From the NCBI GenBank assembly GCA_964441705.1, contig CAYTWF010000004.1, positions 1 to 64,000 of the forward strand: 64,000 nt of DNA. The letters run 5' to 3'. Position numbers and translations under genes: made by a program. This DNA is from Eshraghiella sp964441705 (GTDB lineage: Bacteria; Bacillota; Clostridia; Lachnospirales; Lachnospiraceae). Below the pieces are notes generated by a model that did not search any database, was not told the DNA's origin, and worked only from the letters and a program-made list of their open reading frames with translations. This document shows positions 43,795-51,862 of the stretch, piece by piece (positions within the stretch are counted from its first letter, which is position 1; every line of letters begins with the position of its first letter).

Positions 43795-44112
43795 TTATTT
43801 ATCTGTCTCAGGTTTAAAAATTATCTCATCTGGGAATACCAGTCCCATCTTATCTCTCGCCATATCTATAACAAACTGCTTGGTATTAACGTACTTGGAA
43901 TACTCATCAAGCTCATCCGTTCTGCTCTGCTCAGATTCAAGCTCCTGCTTAAGCTGGCTAATCTGTTGTGCATCATCTGCGTTCTGTGCCTTAATGGCCT
44001 TGCTTTTGCCACCCAGAGCAAAACATATGGCAATCAGCAGAACAATAATTACCGCACTTATTAACTTGTTAGACGACTTTCTTTCTCTTAGCTTTTCTTT
44101 GCGACGCGCCAT
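43795..44112 (-). CDS. divIC: Septum formation initiator DivIC/FtsB family
   Basis: Single-span division protein of 105 residues. A short basic cytoplasmic head, one membrane helix (about 18-36) and a coiled coil (about 45-80, ADDAQQISQLKQELESEQSR) are followed by the FVIDMARDKMGLVFPDE motif typical of DivIC/FtsB. It interacts with FtsL and DivIB at the septum. The start at 44112 has AGAGGTGAT upstream and overlaps yabQ by 44 bases. Confidence 0.9.
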   Translation of the reverse strand: MARRKEKLRERKSSNKLISAVIIVLLIAICFALGGKSKAIKAQNADDAQQISQLKQELESEQSRTDELDEYSKYVNTKQFVIDMARDKMGLVFPDEIIFKPETDK

Positions 44113-44524
44113 GAATATTATCACCTCTGCTGTTTCGTTTCCGCACTCTGGCTTCTCTCTTCATTCTAATAACATTTGTTGTTTTTTTCAATACTTTTCC
44201 AACAATTTCACCAATTTTTCTGAATACTTTCACAGTTACATATACAATCAGTCTTCCAATCGTTAATCTATATAGAAGAATGCCTGCTACAATTCCAATA
44301 ATCATGTACACTCTGAATATTCCGTTATTATAATATAGAAAAAAATAGAAGGTTCCAAGTCCAGTGGCTGTCCAGAATATCAAATCCTCTACAGACACCA
44401 TAACCACGCTGTGCTTAATAAGTCTGCGGCCGATTCTAAAAATATCATATATCAGACCATACCCACCGCCAATTCCCAGCATCAAAGCAAACCTTAGCAG
44501 CTCCTGCACTAATGACCTGTCCAT
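44069..44524 (-). CDS. yabQ: Spore cortex biosynthesis protein YabQ
   Basis: Membrane protein of 151 residues with four predicted helices (about 8-26, 45-63, 68-85, 90-110) and a very basic C-terminal tail (MKREARVRKRNSRG). The arrangement GIGGGYGLIYDIFRIGRRLI is typical of YabQ, needed for spore cortex formation in Bacillus. It follows yabP after 3 bases and overlaps divIC, the conserved order. Confidence 0.88.
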   Translation of the reverse strand: MDRSLVQELLRFALMLGIGGGYGLIYDIFRIGRRLIKHSVVMVSVEDLIFWTATGLGTFYFFLYYNNGIFRVYMIIGIVAGILLYRLTIGRLIVYVTVKVFRKIGEIVGKVLKKTTNVIRMKREARVRKRNSRGDNIHGASQRKAKRKKVV

Positions 44525-44527
44525 AGG

Positions 44528-44818
44528 CTACTTAAACAGCCTTGTAAGAAGTGACTGGCTTTTCTTGGCATATGAATTAATATCCGAATATGTAAATCCG
44601 TCAATAGTTCCTGATATGTCTATCTCTCCCTTTTCAACTGACAGCCTGTTTACATGCAGGTCATGCCCCTTAATAGTCAGCATGCCATATTCTGTCTCAA
44701 GCAGTATTGCTGTCAGGTCAAAGGAAATAACATCCTTCACTCCTGTAATCGCGCCATTGGCCCGTTGATTAAATATTACACTGTGACTTCCCGTTCTTAA
44801 TACCGATTTGTCTTCCAT
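44528..44818 (-). CDS. yabP: Sporulation protein YabP
   Basis: Soluble 96-residue protein of the YabP/YqfC family, recognised by GVKDVISFDLTAILLETEYGMLTIKGHDLHV and the terminal IDISGTIDGFTYSD pattern (each quoted in part). It acts in spore cortex/coat assembly together with YabQ. It directly precedes yabQ (3-base gap). Confidence 0.9.
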   Translation of the reverse strand: MEDKSVLRTGSHSVIFNQRANGAITGVKDVISFDLTAILLETEYGMLTIKGHDLHVNRLSVEKGEIDISGTIDGFTYSDINSYAKKSQSLLTRLFK

Positions 44819-44893
44819 ATCAGCCTCCTGTCAATATGTCTCTGACATATTTCACTCTAATATATTCCGTCAATCGGTATTATATACGGACAA

Positions 44894-45133
44894 TTACAGA
44901 TATTTAAACATATCCTTTGCATCATCCTTTTTGGTAGTCTCAACAATCTCTGTTACCTCGACCTTAACATTTCTGTTACCAAACTGGATTTCAATTACAT
45001 CACCAAGCTTGACATCCACTGATGCTTTGGCAGGTTTACCATTAATAGATACTCTTCCTGCATCACAGGCATCATTAGCCACGGTTCTTCTCTTTATAAG
45101 TCTTGAAACCTTTAAATATTTATCTAATCTCAT
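44894..45133 (-). CDS. rqcP: S4-domain RNA-binding protein RqcP (YabO/HslR family)
   Basis: Small 79-residue S4-type RNA-binding protein (MRLDKYLKVSRLIKRRTVAN...GRVSINGKPAKAS). In Bacillus, RqcP works with RqcH in ribosome-associated quality control, extending stalled chains with alanine. The start at 45133 is chosen because GGAGGGAAAGA lies just before; an in-frame codon at 45163 would start inside the terminator of the HU gene. It sits 94 bases from the HU stop. Confidence 0.92.
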   Translation of the reverse strand: MRLDKYLKVSRLIKRRTVANDACDAGRVSINGKPAKASVDVKLGDVIEIQFGNRNVKVEVTEIVETTKKDDAKDMFKYL

Positions 45134-45154
45134 ATTCTCTTTCCCTCCATAAAC

Positions 45155-45188
45155 CAAAAACATCTCAAGGCTATTGCCCTGAGATGTT
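45155..45188 (-). terminator. Terminator of the HU gene
   Basis: AACATCTCA (45159-45167) pairs with TGAGATGTT (45180-45188), followed on the minus strand by TTTTTGG. It lies between hup and rqcP, 22 bases before the rqcP start. Confidence 0.88.
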
Positions 45189-45227
45189 GATTCCTTCGTA
45201 CAGATTAACCTCTTAACCCTGTAAAAA

Positions 45228-45500
45228 TTAGTTGAGGCTGTCCTTTAAAGCCTTACCAGCTTTGAACTTAGGTGCTTTAGAAGCCTTAATCTTAATTGAT
45301 TCGCCTGTGATAGGATTTCTTCCTTCTCTTGCTGGTCTCTCAGAAACTTCAAATGTTCCGAATCCAACTAACTGGATCTTCTCACCCTTCTTTAATTCTG
45401 CTTCTACTACCTCTGTAAAAGCCTTTAATGCCTTCTCAGCGTCTTTCTTAGAAAGCTCTGTCTTGTCAGCAATAGCTGCAACTAATTCTGTCTTGTTCAT
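45228..45500 (-). CDS. hup: HU family DNA-binding protein
   Basis: Nucleoid protein of 90 residues with the signature GFGTFEVSERPAREGRNP of HU/IHF. N-terminal helices start MNKTELVAAIADKTELSKKDAE. It forms dimers that bend DNA. A strong promoter (45588-45616), a long leader and an AGGAGG site fit the usual high expression. A terminator follows the stop. Confidence 0.97.
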   Translation of the reverse strand: MNKTELVAAIADKTELSKKDAEKALKAFTEVVEAELKKGEKIQLVGFGTFEVSERPAREGRNPITGESIKIKASKAPKFKAGKALKDSLN

Positions 45501-45587
45501 GTATTATTTCCTCCTAATTACTATATAATCGTGTAAAACAGACCTCATACATAATGTTCATAATCCGACCGTATTACCCACAAACTA

Positions 45588-45616
45588 TTTATAATAGTTT
45601 TAGCCTGATTTGTCAA
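45588..45616 (-). promoter_or_regulatory. Predicted promoter of hup
   Basis: Perfect TTGACA (45611-45616), 17-base spacer, TATAAA (45588-45593) on the minus strand; the leader before the start is about 80 bases. Confidence 0.75.
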
Positions 45617-45642
45617 GGAAAATCGGCTATTTTCACGATTTA

Positions 45643-46419
45643 TTATGGTTTTTTAACGATATTCTTATGATAGATAATATTAAGTCCCTTTAATAGCAGT
45701 TCCTCATCAATTATTATCTCTTTATTGCACATTGGAATAATGTCTCTGGCCAGACCGCCGGTTGCAAGAACAGTAGTCTTATATCCCAGCTCCTGCTCAA
45801 TTCTGTCTATCATTCCATCTATCATTGATGCGTTACCAAGGATGATACCACTCTTCATACAGTCAATAGTATTCTTACCTATTGGTCTCTTAGGAGGCTC
45901 AAGGCTGATTCTTGGAAGCTGTGAGGTTCTTGTAACAAGAGAATCTACAGAAACCTTTATTCCCGGAATAATCATTCCTCCTATATAATTGCTTTTATTA
46001 TCTACCACAGAGATTGTAGTGGCAGTTCCCATATCTACAATAATAAGAGGTGCACCGTATTCACTTACGCCTGCTACTGAGTCCACAATGAGGTCAGCTC
46101 CCAGAGAAGCAGGATTATCCATAAGTATATTAAGTCCGGTACGAATTCCAGGTCCAACCACCATCGCCTCCAGACCGATAATCTTCTCAACTGCTGCCTT
46201 AATAATGTTGGTAAGTGGAGGAACCACTGAAGAAATAATTGCTCCATCAACACTGTCAGCATCAATATTGTACAAATCCATAACCGCCTTAAAGCCCATG
46301 GCGTATTCCAATTCTGTTTTGGACGGCTCTGTACACAAACGTTCCGTAAAAATTATTCTATCATCATCTATACAACCAATTACAATATTGGTGTTACCCA
46401 TGTCAATTGCAAGCAACAT
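45643..46419 (-). CDS. coaX: Type III pantothenate kinase
   Basis: First enzyme of coenzyme A synthesis, ATP-dependent phosphorylation of pantothenate; 258 residues, normal for CoaX. The ASKHA-fold motifs are present: MLLAIDMGNTNIVIG, the pantothenate-binding GADLIVDSVAG and IIVDMGTATTISVVD. It lies 16 bases after the ECF S-component gene, so uptake and phosphorylation of the vitamin are probably co-expressed. Confidence 0.96.
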   Translation of the reverse strand: MLLAIDMGNTNIVIGCIDDDRIIFTERLCTEPSKTELEYAMGFKAVMDLYNIDADSVDGAIISSVVPPLTNIIKAAVEKIIGLEAMVVGPGIRTGLNILMDNPASLGADLIVDSVAGVSEYGAPLIIVDMGTATTISVVDNKSNYIGGMIIPGIKVSVDSLVTRTSQLPRISLEPPKRPIGKNTIDCMKSGIILGNASMIDGMIDRIEQELGYKTTVLATGGLARDIIPMCNKEIIIDEELLLKGLNIIYHKNIVKKP

Positions 46420-46435
46420 TTCTTCAGCATCCTCT

Positions 46436-47050
46436 CTATCTGTTATTCACAAGTCTTGCTTTATATAACGCATAGCCAATTGCTGCAGTAAGTACCGTTG
46501 CAACGCCTGCCTCTACTAATGCATTAACTCCTACAAATCCGGCAATAAATACTATTACATTCTTGCCTGCAGTCCAGTACCCATTAGCCTTAAGAAACGG
46601 TCCATAAAGCACTACTAATAGTGTCATAAAGAACACTGTATTCAACGCTGCTGAAAGAAAGCCTGTAATTGCATAGTTAGGAAGCTTTGGCTTAATTGCC
46701 TTATTAAGTCCCTTAGTAACAAGTCCAATAATAAATCCATCCAAAACTCTGGCTCCAATACACACAATAACTGTGTAGAATGGATTCTGGGCAAAAAGAA
46801 GTGCTCCCAGTGGACTGGCTCCCATAATACCTGCTGCCTGTAAAAAGCTGGTAAGTCCAAATACCGCTCCAAGTACCGCTCCGCCTGCAGGTCCCATAAT
46901 TATGGCTCCTATGGCTACCGGTATCATGTTAAAGGTAATTGCAAGGGGTCCAATGTAAAGATACCCCAGTGGAGTTACTGCCATGATTACTAAAATTGCA
47001 GCTAAAACAGCAATAATAACCATGTTCGTAGTCTTACGTTTTACGTTCAT
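46436..47050 (-). CDS. ECF transporter S component, probably for pantothenate
   Basis: Substrate-binding membrane component of an energy-coupling-factor transporter, 204 residues, about six hydrophobic segments. The GPLAITFNMIPVAIGAIIMG and GPAGGAVLGAVFGLTSFLQA stretches are typical of vitamin S components. It has no own ATPase genes nearby and would share the general EcfAA'T module. Its operon with coaX makes pantothenate the likely substrate; this is inference from context. Confidence 0.85.
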   Translation of the reverse strand: MNVKRKTTNMVIIAVLAAILVIMAVTPLGYLYIGPLAITFNMIPVAIGAIIMGPAGGAVLGAVFGLTSFLQAAGIMGASPLGALLFAQNPFYTVIVCIGARVLDGFIIGLVTKGLNKAIKPKLPNYAITGFLSAALNTVFFMTLLVVLYGPFLKANGYWTAGKNVIVFIAGFVGVNALVEAGVATVLTAAIGYALYKARLVNNR

Positions 47051-47164
47051 ATAATCATCCTTCCTGTTATCGCTCCCTGTTCAACTTATCGTCTACTGAA
47101 TCATTACGCGGATGTGTTTTTTATAGTAACGTAATGATGAAGAATCACCCTTCGGGATGCAACA
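47051..47164 (-). promoter_or_regulatory. Structured 5' leader of the pantothenate uptake operon
   Basis: The predicted start site lies near 47164, leaving a leader of about 110 bases. It contains a perfect inverted repeat TCATTACG (47101-47108)/CGTAATGA (47130-47137) and a small CCGAAGGG-centred stem. No known riboswitch was recognised. Confidence 0.4.
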
Positions 47165-47171
47165 CGCGAGC

Positions 47172-47200
47172 ATTATATCACATCAATAAAAATTATTCAA
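47172..47200 (-). promoter_or_regulatory. Predicted promoter of the ECF S component-coaX operon
   Basis: TTGAAT (47195-47200), 17-base spacer, perfect TATAAT (47172-47177) on the minus strand, inside the last bases of the GGDEF gene. Confidence 0.65.
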
Positions 47201-49178
47201 TTACACATGTAATTCTATCATCAGCCAGGGCTGTCTCCCTTGCAGAAATAACACGCTCAATGCTCTTCTTCATAGGAACCGCCTCTCCTGAAATATATAT
47301 AATTCCTGCATTAACAGTAATATTCACCTCAGGGTAACGAGCTGCAAACCGTTCACCGAACCGAGCATTAAGTCTGTCAACCGCTGACTCATTAACTCTG
47401 ACACCCCTTGAATCAAATTCATGCATGAGAGTCAGGAAGTTATCCGCATTAACTCTGCAGCCCATTATAAAGCGTTCCTCACCTCTTTTAAGTTCTTCAC
47501 CATATGCCTTAAGTATCTCATCCCCAGCCTCATAGCCATATATATCATTAATTCTGCTGAAATATTTCATTCCCGTATATATCAGCGCAAGCTTTTCGTC
47601 ACTGTGATGGCGGATATACCTGTCTGCCTCAGCTACAAAGGTATCAAGCTTATAGTAGCCTGTAAGAACGTCATGTGTTGCATGGCTCTTATCCTCAAGG
47701 AGCAACTCCTCATAGGAACGTACATTAAGCAGAAACGTAGATACCAGCTTGGTCATCAGTCTAAAGGTCTTAATCTCGGTCTCGGACCAGACATGTCTGT
47801 CACCATATGTCTCAAAGCCCATACAGCCTCCACATATAAGATTGCCGCTGAAAACACACTGTACAATAGACTTAACCCCAACTGCTTTTGCTCTAGAGAA
47901 AAGAACAGGGTCTTTTTTTAGCTCATCAATATCATTAATGATAATAATGTCTTTATCAAAATATCTGTTTCTTACCCATTCATAATCCATCTGTTTCTCT
48001 CCGGCAAGCCTGGCTGCCAGGTATGGGTGTGTGTCCCTAATCCAGCTATAGGTAACATTCACTGTTTTTTCTTCATAATTCAGCTCCTGAACATAGATAC
48101 GGTCAAGCTTATATTTTTTTCCGATTCTCTTCAGAATACTATTAACAGCCTCCTCAACATTACCGGTGCTTGACATTATATCAAGTGCCTTCTCCACCAG
48201 ATGATGGTCGAAATTAATATTATCATATGACTCATCCAGCCCTAAATCGCTGTTATATACATTGTATGCCTCCTCCAGCTCTCTGGAATACATAACAAAG
48301 CAGTCCTTCCCCCTATACTGGGCCGACACCAGCGCCATCCTGGCCTTATCCCTTATATCATACTCGTCACCCTTTTTAAATGGTCCAAAGAAGATACCTC
48401 CGCTGATGGTAATCCTTCCATTGGCCAGACCTGCAATCTTCAAAGCATAAATATTATTCTTAAGCTCCTCCAGCTTTGGAACAAATTCATTTCTAACATT
48501 CTCGCCAAAGTAGCATATCGTAAATTCATCCTGTTTGGTTCTTCCTATAGCCACATTATATGAGAAAATTCTTTTTATGCTCTGTGAAACATTAAGTACT
48601 ATATTATCCGCCGACACATATTCGTTAAGCTCACATATTTTCTTAAAATCATCAATGGAAATAACAGCCAGCGCACCCTCTGCGCCATTCATTTCGCCAC
48701 ATTTCTCAGACAGCTTCTTTTTGAAAAAAGCCTTGCTCAGAACCCCTGTAAGCGGGTCCATATATTCATCAGAAAGCTCACTTGTAATGCTCATATGATG
48801 CTCGTCAATATTGGTCATTTTGCCCACTACATAGCTAGGCTTATTCATATCATCATACATGGTCTTTCCGGTGATAAGATACCAGTGAAATACCCCTGTA
48901 TGACTGTTAAGCTGCACCTCATACTCAAAATAACCAGGCTCCCCTGTCAAAAGTGTGAGAATAAGCTTCTCTGCTGTATCTGCATCTGTCTGTCCAAGCA
49001 TGCCCGTATTCTTAAGCATAGATACGTAATTGCTTATGTGTGAACCATATTTGGACATTGACGCCTGACCAAAAAAAAGCTCCATCTCGTCCCCGGCAAT
49101 ATCATACCTGTATAAAGTGTCCCCGGACATTGAAGCTACTGTTCTGTAAATATTTAATTCATCCTTTAAATTATCCAT
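47193..49178 (-). CDS. PAS-like/GGDEF/GAF/GGDEF signalling protein with degenerate cyclase sites
   Basis: Cytoplasmic protein of 661 residues without membrane segments. A PAS-like region covers about 10-130. The first GGDEF-type domain is about 140-300 (DPLTGVLSKAFFKKKL), a GAF-like domain about 330-490, and a second GGDEF-type domain about 510-660 (HDVLTGYYKLDTFV). The active-site loop, normally GGDEF, reads KQDEF in the first domain and NADNF in the second, so neither is likely to make c-di-GMP. Both may bind nucleotides or act as scaffolds. It is monocistronic, with a terminator of the upstream gene at 49202. Confidence 0.85.
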   Translation of the reverse strand: MDNLKDELNIYRTVASMSGDTLYRYDIAGDEMELFFGQASMSKYGSHISNYVSMLKNTGMLGQTDADTAEKLILTLLTGEPGYFEYEVQLNSHTGVFHWYLITGKTMYDDMNKPSYVVGKMTNIDEHHMSITSELSDEYMDPLTGVLSKAFFKKKLSEKCGEMNGAEGALAVISIDDFKKICELNEYVSADNIVLNVSQSIKRIFSYNVAIGRTKQDEFTICYFGENVRNEFVPKLEELKNNIYALKIAGLANGRITISGGIFFGPFKKGDEYDIRDKARMALVSAQYRGKDCFVMYSRELEEAYNVYNSDLGLDESYDNINFDHHLVEKALDIMSSTGNVEEAVNSILKRIGKKYKLDRIYVQELNYEEKTVNVTYSWIRDTHPYLAARLAGEKQMDYEWVRNRYFDKDIIIINDIDELKKDPVLFSRAKAVGVKSIVQCVFSGNLICGGCMGFETYGDRHVWSETEIKTFRLMTKLVSTFLLNVRSYEELLLEDKSHATHDVLTGYYKLDTFVAEADRYIRHHSDEKLALIYTGMKYFSRINDIYGYEAGDEILKAYGEELKRGEERFIMGCRVNADNFLTLMHEFDSRGVRVNESAVDRLNARFGERFAARYPEVNITVNAGIIYISGEAVPMKKSIERVISARETALADDRITCVIE

Positions 49179-49201
49179 ATATCCACCCCTTCCCTTAGGT
49201 T

Positions 49202-49242
49202 AAAAAGGGACATTACTCTCCCTGTCGAAAAAGTAATGTCCC
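49202..49242 (-). terminator. Terminator of the trigger-factor-like lipoprotein gene
   Basis: GGGACATTACT (49207-49217) pairs perfectly with AGTAATGTCCC (49232-49242), followed on the minus strand by TTTTTAACC; 13 bases after the stop. Confidence 0.92.
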
Positions 49243-49255
49243 ATGCAAGCCATTT

Positions 49256-50398
49256 CTATTCTGCAGCTGTTGTTGTCTCTGTCTCGTCTGCTGCTGTTGT
49301 ATCTGCCTCTGTTGCATCAGATACTACCATCTTATTCTGTTCATATAACCAGTCACTTACCTTCTGGAAAATAAAGCTTTCCATAACGTAATCTTCACCG
49401 TACTGTTCAATAAAGGTATCTGTATCAGTATACGTATAAGCTGTTGCTGCGCTTTCAGCCATTGACTGATACTCATCCTCATTAACTGTTATGCCTTCCT
49501 TCTCTGCAATAAGACATGCGAACATAACATATTCAAGCTCCTGCTCTGCGCTTTCCCTGCACTGTGTCTGAAGGTCCTCATCTGTAAGATTATACATCTC
49601 AAGTAGAGCATCATACTCCATTCCATAGTACTGAGCCATTGACTCATACTGTGACTTATAATAGCTGTAGTACTGCTCGTAGGACTCATTAACCTTGTCC
49701 TCAGGATAGCTCTTAATATCTGCATTATCTATTATAGCTGCCCATAATGCTGCATGATAATTGTTAAGCTGTGTGTTCTCATTATTCTGCTTAAGCTGCT
49801 CTCTGATATATGCTTCATAATCAGCAGTTGTTGTATACTTGCCTTCTGTGTATGTGTTAATAAAATCATCTGTCCACTCTGGAACTATGTCTTCTCCACA
49901 TATATAGTTAACTTTTACTGTAAATACTGTGTCCTTACCTGCAAGGTCTGGGTTGTTGGTATATTCATCCGGGAACTTAACATTAAGGTCATATTCCTTG
50001 CCACACTCAAGACCTATAAGCTGGTCATTAAGACTTGGGATAAATCCTCCACCAATTGTATATTCGGTACCTGTAGCACTTCCATTATCAAATGCCTCAC
50101 CATCAAGCTTACCTGTATAATCAAGATTAATTGTATCTTTATCAGCTACCACTCTGTCAGTAATATGTTCAGGCTCTGTTCCAGCCTCAATTGTAGAGTC
50201 AATAGCATCCTGAACCTGTGCATCTGTAACATCTGCAGAAGCAACCTCGATATCAAGTCCTGAATAATCTCCTAAAGTTACATACTCGCTGTAATCCGTA
50301 AGTTCTACAGCATTCTTATTATCATCAATCTTACGGCATGCCGCTAATGATAATACCATCACACCCATAAGTGCTGCGGCTATTAATTTCTTTCTCAT
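49256..50398 (-). CDS. Trigger-factor-like FKBP peptidyl-prolyl isomerase lipoprotein
   Basis: Extracytoplasmic foldase candidate of 380 residues. A lipoprotein signal ends in LAAC at about Cys21. The FKBP domain (about 80-168) matches the trigger factor isomerase domain (INLDYTGKLDGEAFDNGS, GGGFIPSLNDQLIG). A helical arm region resembling the trigger factor C-terminal domain follows (about 180-355). The end is a Thr/Glu/Ala-rich tail. The ribosome-binding N-terminal domain of trigger factor is replaced by the signal and a short segment. This fits a membrane-anchored chaperone acting on secreted proteins; proven only by resemblance. Own promoter at 50458-50486 and own terminator. Confidence 0.88.
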   Translation of the reverse strand: MRKKLIAAALMGVMVLSLAACRKIDDNKNAVELTDYSEYVTLGDYSGLDIEVASADVTDAQVQDAIDSTIEAGTEPEHITDRVVADKDTINLDYTGKLDGEAFDNGSATGTEYTIGGGFIPSLNDQLIGLECGKEYDLNVKFPDEYTNNPDLAGKDTVFTVKVNYICGEDIVPEWTDDFINTYTEGKYTTTADYEAYIREQLKQNNENTQLNNYHAALWAAIIDNADIKSYPEDKVNESYEQYYSYYKSQYESMAQYYGMEYDALLEMYNLTDEDLQTQCRESAEQELEYVMFACLIAEKEGITVNEDEYQSMAESAATAYTYTDTDTFIEQYGEDYVMESFIFQKVSDWLYEQNKMVVSDATEADTTAADETETTTAAE

Positions 50399-50457
50399 TA
50401 TAATTATTTTCCTTTCAGCTATTCACCAGAATATGATAAGCGATAGCATTCCATATA

Positions 50458-50486
50458 TTTATACCATATCTACAGTTAAAAATCAA
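50458..50486 (-). promoter_or_regulatory. Predicted promoter of the foldase lipoprotein gene
   Basis: TTGATT (50481-50486), 17-base spacer, TATAAA (50458-50463) on the minus strand, 60 bases before the start. Confidence 0.6.
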
Positions 50487-50512
50487 AGGATTTCACAAAA
50501 GCTTCACTAAAA

Positions 50513-51850
50513 TTACTCCTGAATATCGCAGGCCTCTATTGTCATAATTACGTCCTTGTCTATATTCTCCATATTCACAATTCTTCCTGCCTGATTAGCC
50601 ATTGCTCTCTCAAGAAAATTTCTGGCATCACGAGCATTGGCAAAATTCTCCGGCTTGCTGGCAGCCCTCTGCTCAAAATATTTCAATGTCTTATCCTTGG
50701 CTTCCTCAGACAACACATAATCCTGCTTTGCAGCAATGCTTTTGGTAATATCCAAAAGCTGCTCCGGCGTATAATCCTGAAAGCGCATGAATTTGTTAAA
50801 TCTTGAACGAAGTCCGGGATTGGAATTCAGGAAATCCTCCATCAGGTCTGTATAGCCTGCAACAATCACAATAAGATTATCACGGTTATCCTCCATAGCT
50901 TTTAACAGTGTATCAACTGCCTCCTGTCCGAAATCTCCCTCTCCTTTATTGGCCGTAAGTGTATAGGCCTCATCAATAAAAAGAATTCCCCCAAGCGCCG
51001 ACTCCACAACCTCCATTACCTTGGTTGCCGTCTGACCTATATATCCGCTTACAAGTCCTGAACGGTCCACCTCTACAAGATGTCCCTTAGAAAGTATTCC
51101 AAGGGAATAGTATATTCCCGCCAGCATTCTTGCAACTGTTGTTTTGCCTGTTCCCGGATTGCCGCTGAATACCAGATGTTTGGATACGGATGGCTGCTTC
51201 ATGCCCTTTTCCTCACGTATCTTCTGAATTCTCATAAGATTTACAAGGCTGTTGACATCCTTTTTTACCTCATCAAGTCCGGTAAGGGAGTTAAGCTCCT
51301 CAAGAGCCTCCTCCACTGTCTTTTTCTCTACATCTTTTTCCTGAATGCTGCCCTTAGGTGCAAGGAGTCCATAGCCTGAAGCGTATTTCTCCAGCATTCC
51401 AACATAATCTGTCAGCAGCTTAACCTCTCTGTCTGCGGTAACATCATTGCAGGCAATAAACTGCTGTCCAAGGCTTCTAAAGGTATTGATATACGCCATT
51501 GTCCGCCTTTTATGGTCGCCCAGCTTCTCTCCCGCATCTGCAAGAATGTAGCACTTGATGGCAAAAGATGGATTCTCCAGATATTCCTTTTCATTAAGAT
51601 GCTCTGATGCGATAATTGACTTAAGCATGCCCTCTGTGGCATCTGTACCTATATTATTCTTAATAAATGTTTTTTCCTCGGCGGTATACATCCCATCACC
51701 AGTTGATAAAAGAGCCAGAAATTTCAGCATCTCATATCTTACATTTTCCTTAAAACTGGTATTAAGGTGGTCTTTGATTACGCCTGCCTTTTCAATATCC
51801 TCCGCCATTGTAAGGCAAAGCTGTACCTGTTCTCCAATATTCTCACTCAT
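50513..51850 (-). CDS. CbbX/SpoVK-type AAA+ ATPase
   Basis: AAA+ ATPase of 445 residues. The N-terminal 170 residues are helical and include FLALLSTGDGMYTAEEK, reminiscent of TerB-like domains. The ATPase core follows with Walker A FSGNPGTGKTTVARML (about 232), Walker B GGILFIDEAYTL and the GLRSRFNKFM arginine finger region. This family includes SpoVK and CbbX, which remodel protein complexes. It lies 12 bases after apbE in the same direction and may be co-transcribed with it. The substrate is unknown. Confidence 0.88.
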   Translation of the reverse strand: MSENIGEQVQLCLTMAEDIEKAGVIKDHLNTSFKENVRYEMLKFLALLSTGDGMYTAEEKTFIKNNIGTDATEGMLKSIIASEHLNEKEYLENPSFAIKCYILADAGEKLGDHKRRTMAYINTFRSLGQQFIACNDVTADREVKLLTDYVGMLEKYASGYGLLAPKGSIQEKDVEKKTVEEALEELNSLTGLDEVKKDVNSLVNLMRIQKIREEKGMKQPSVSKHLVFSGNPGTGKTTVARMLAGIYYSLGILSKGHLVEVDRSGLVSGYIGQTATKVMEVVESALGGILFIDEAYTLTANKGEGDFGQEAVDTLLKAMEDNRDNLIVIVAGYTDLMEDFLNSNPGLRSRFNKFMRFQDYTPEQLLDITKSIAAKQDYVLSEEAKDKTLKYFEQRAASKPENFANARDARNFLERAMANQAGRIVNMENIDKDVIMTIEACDIQE

Positions 51851-51862
51851 TGTAGCTGCTCC

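Noticed and set aside
47193..49178. Active diguanylate cyclase
   Set aside because: Both GGDEF words are degenerate (KQDEF, NADNF).
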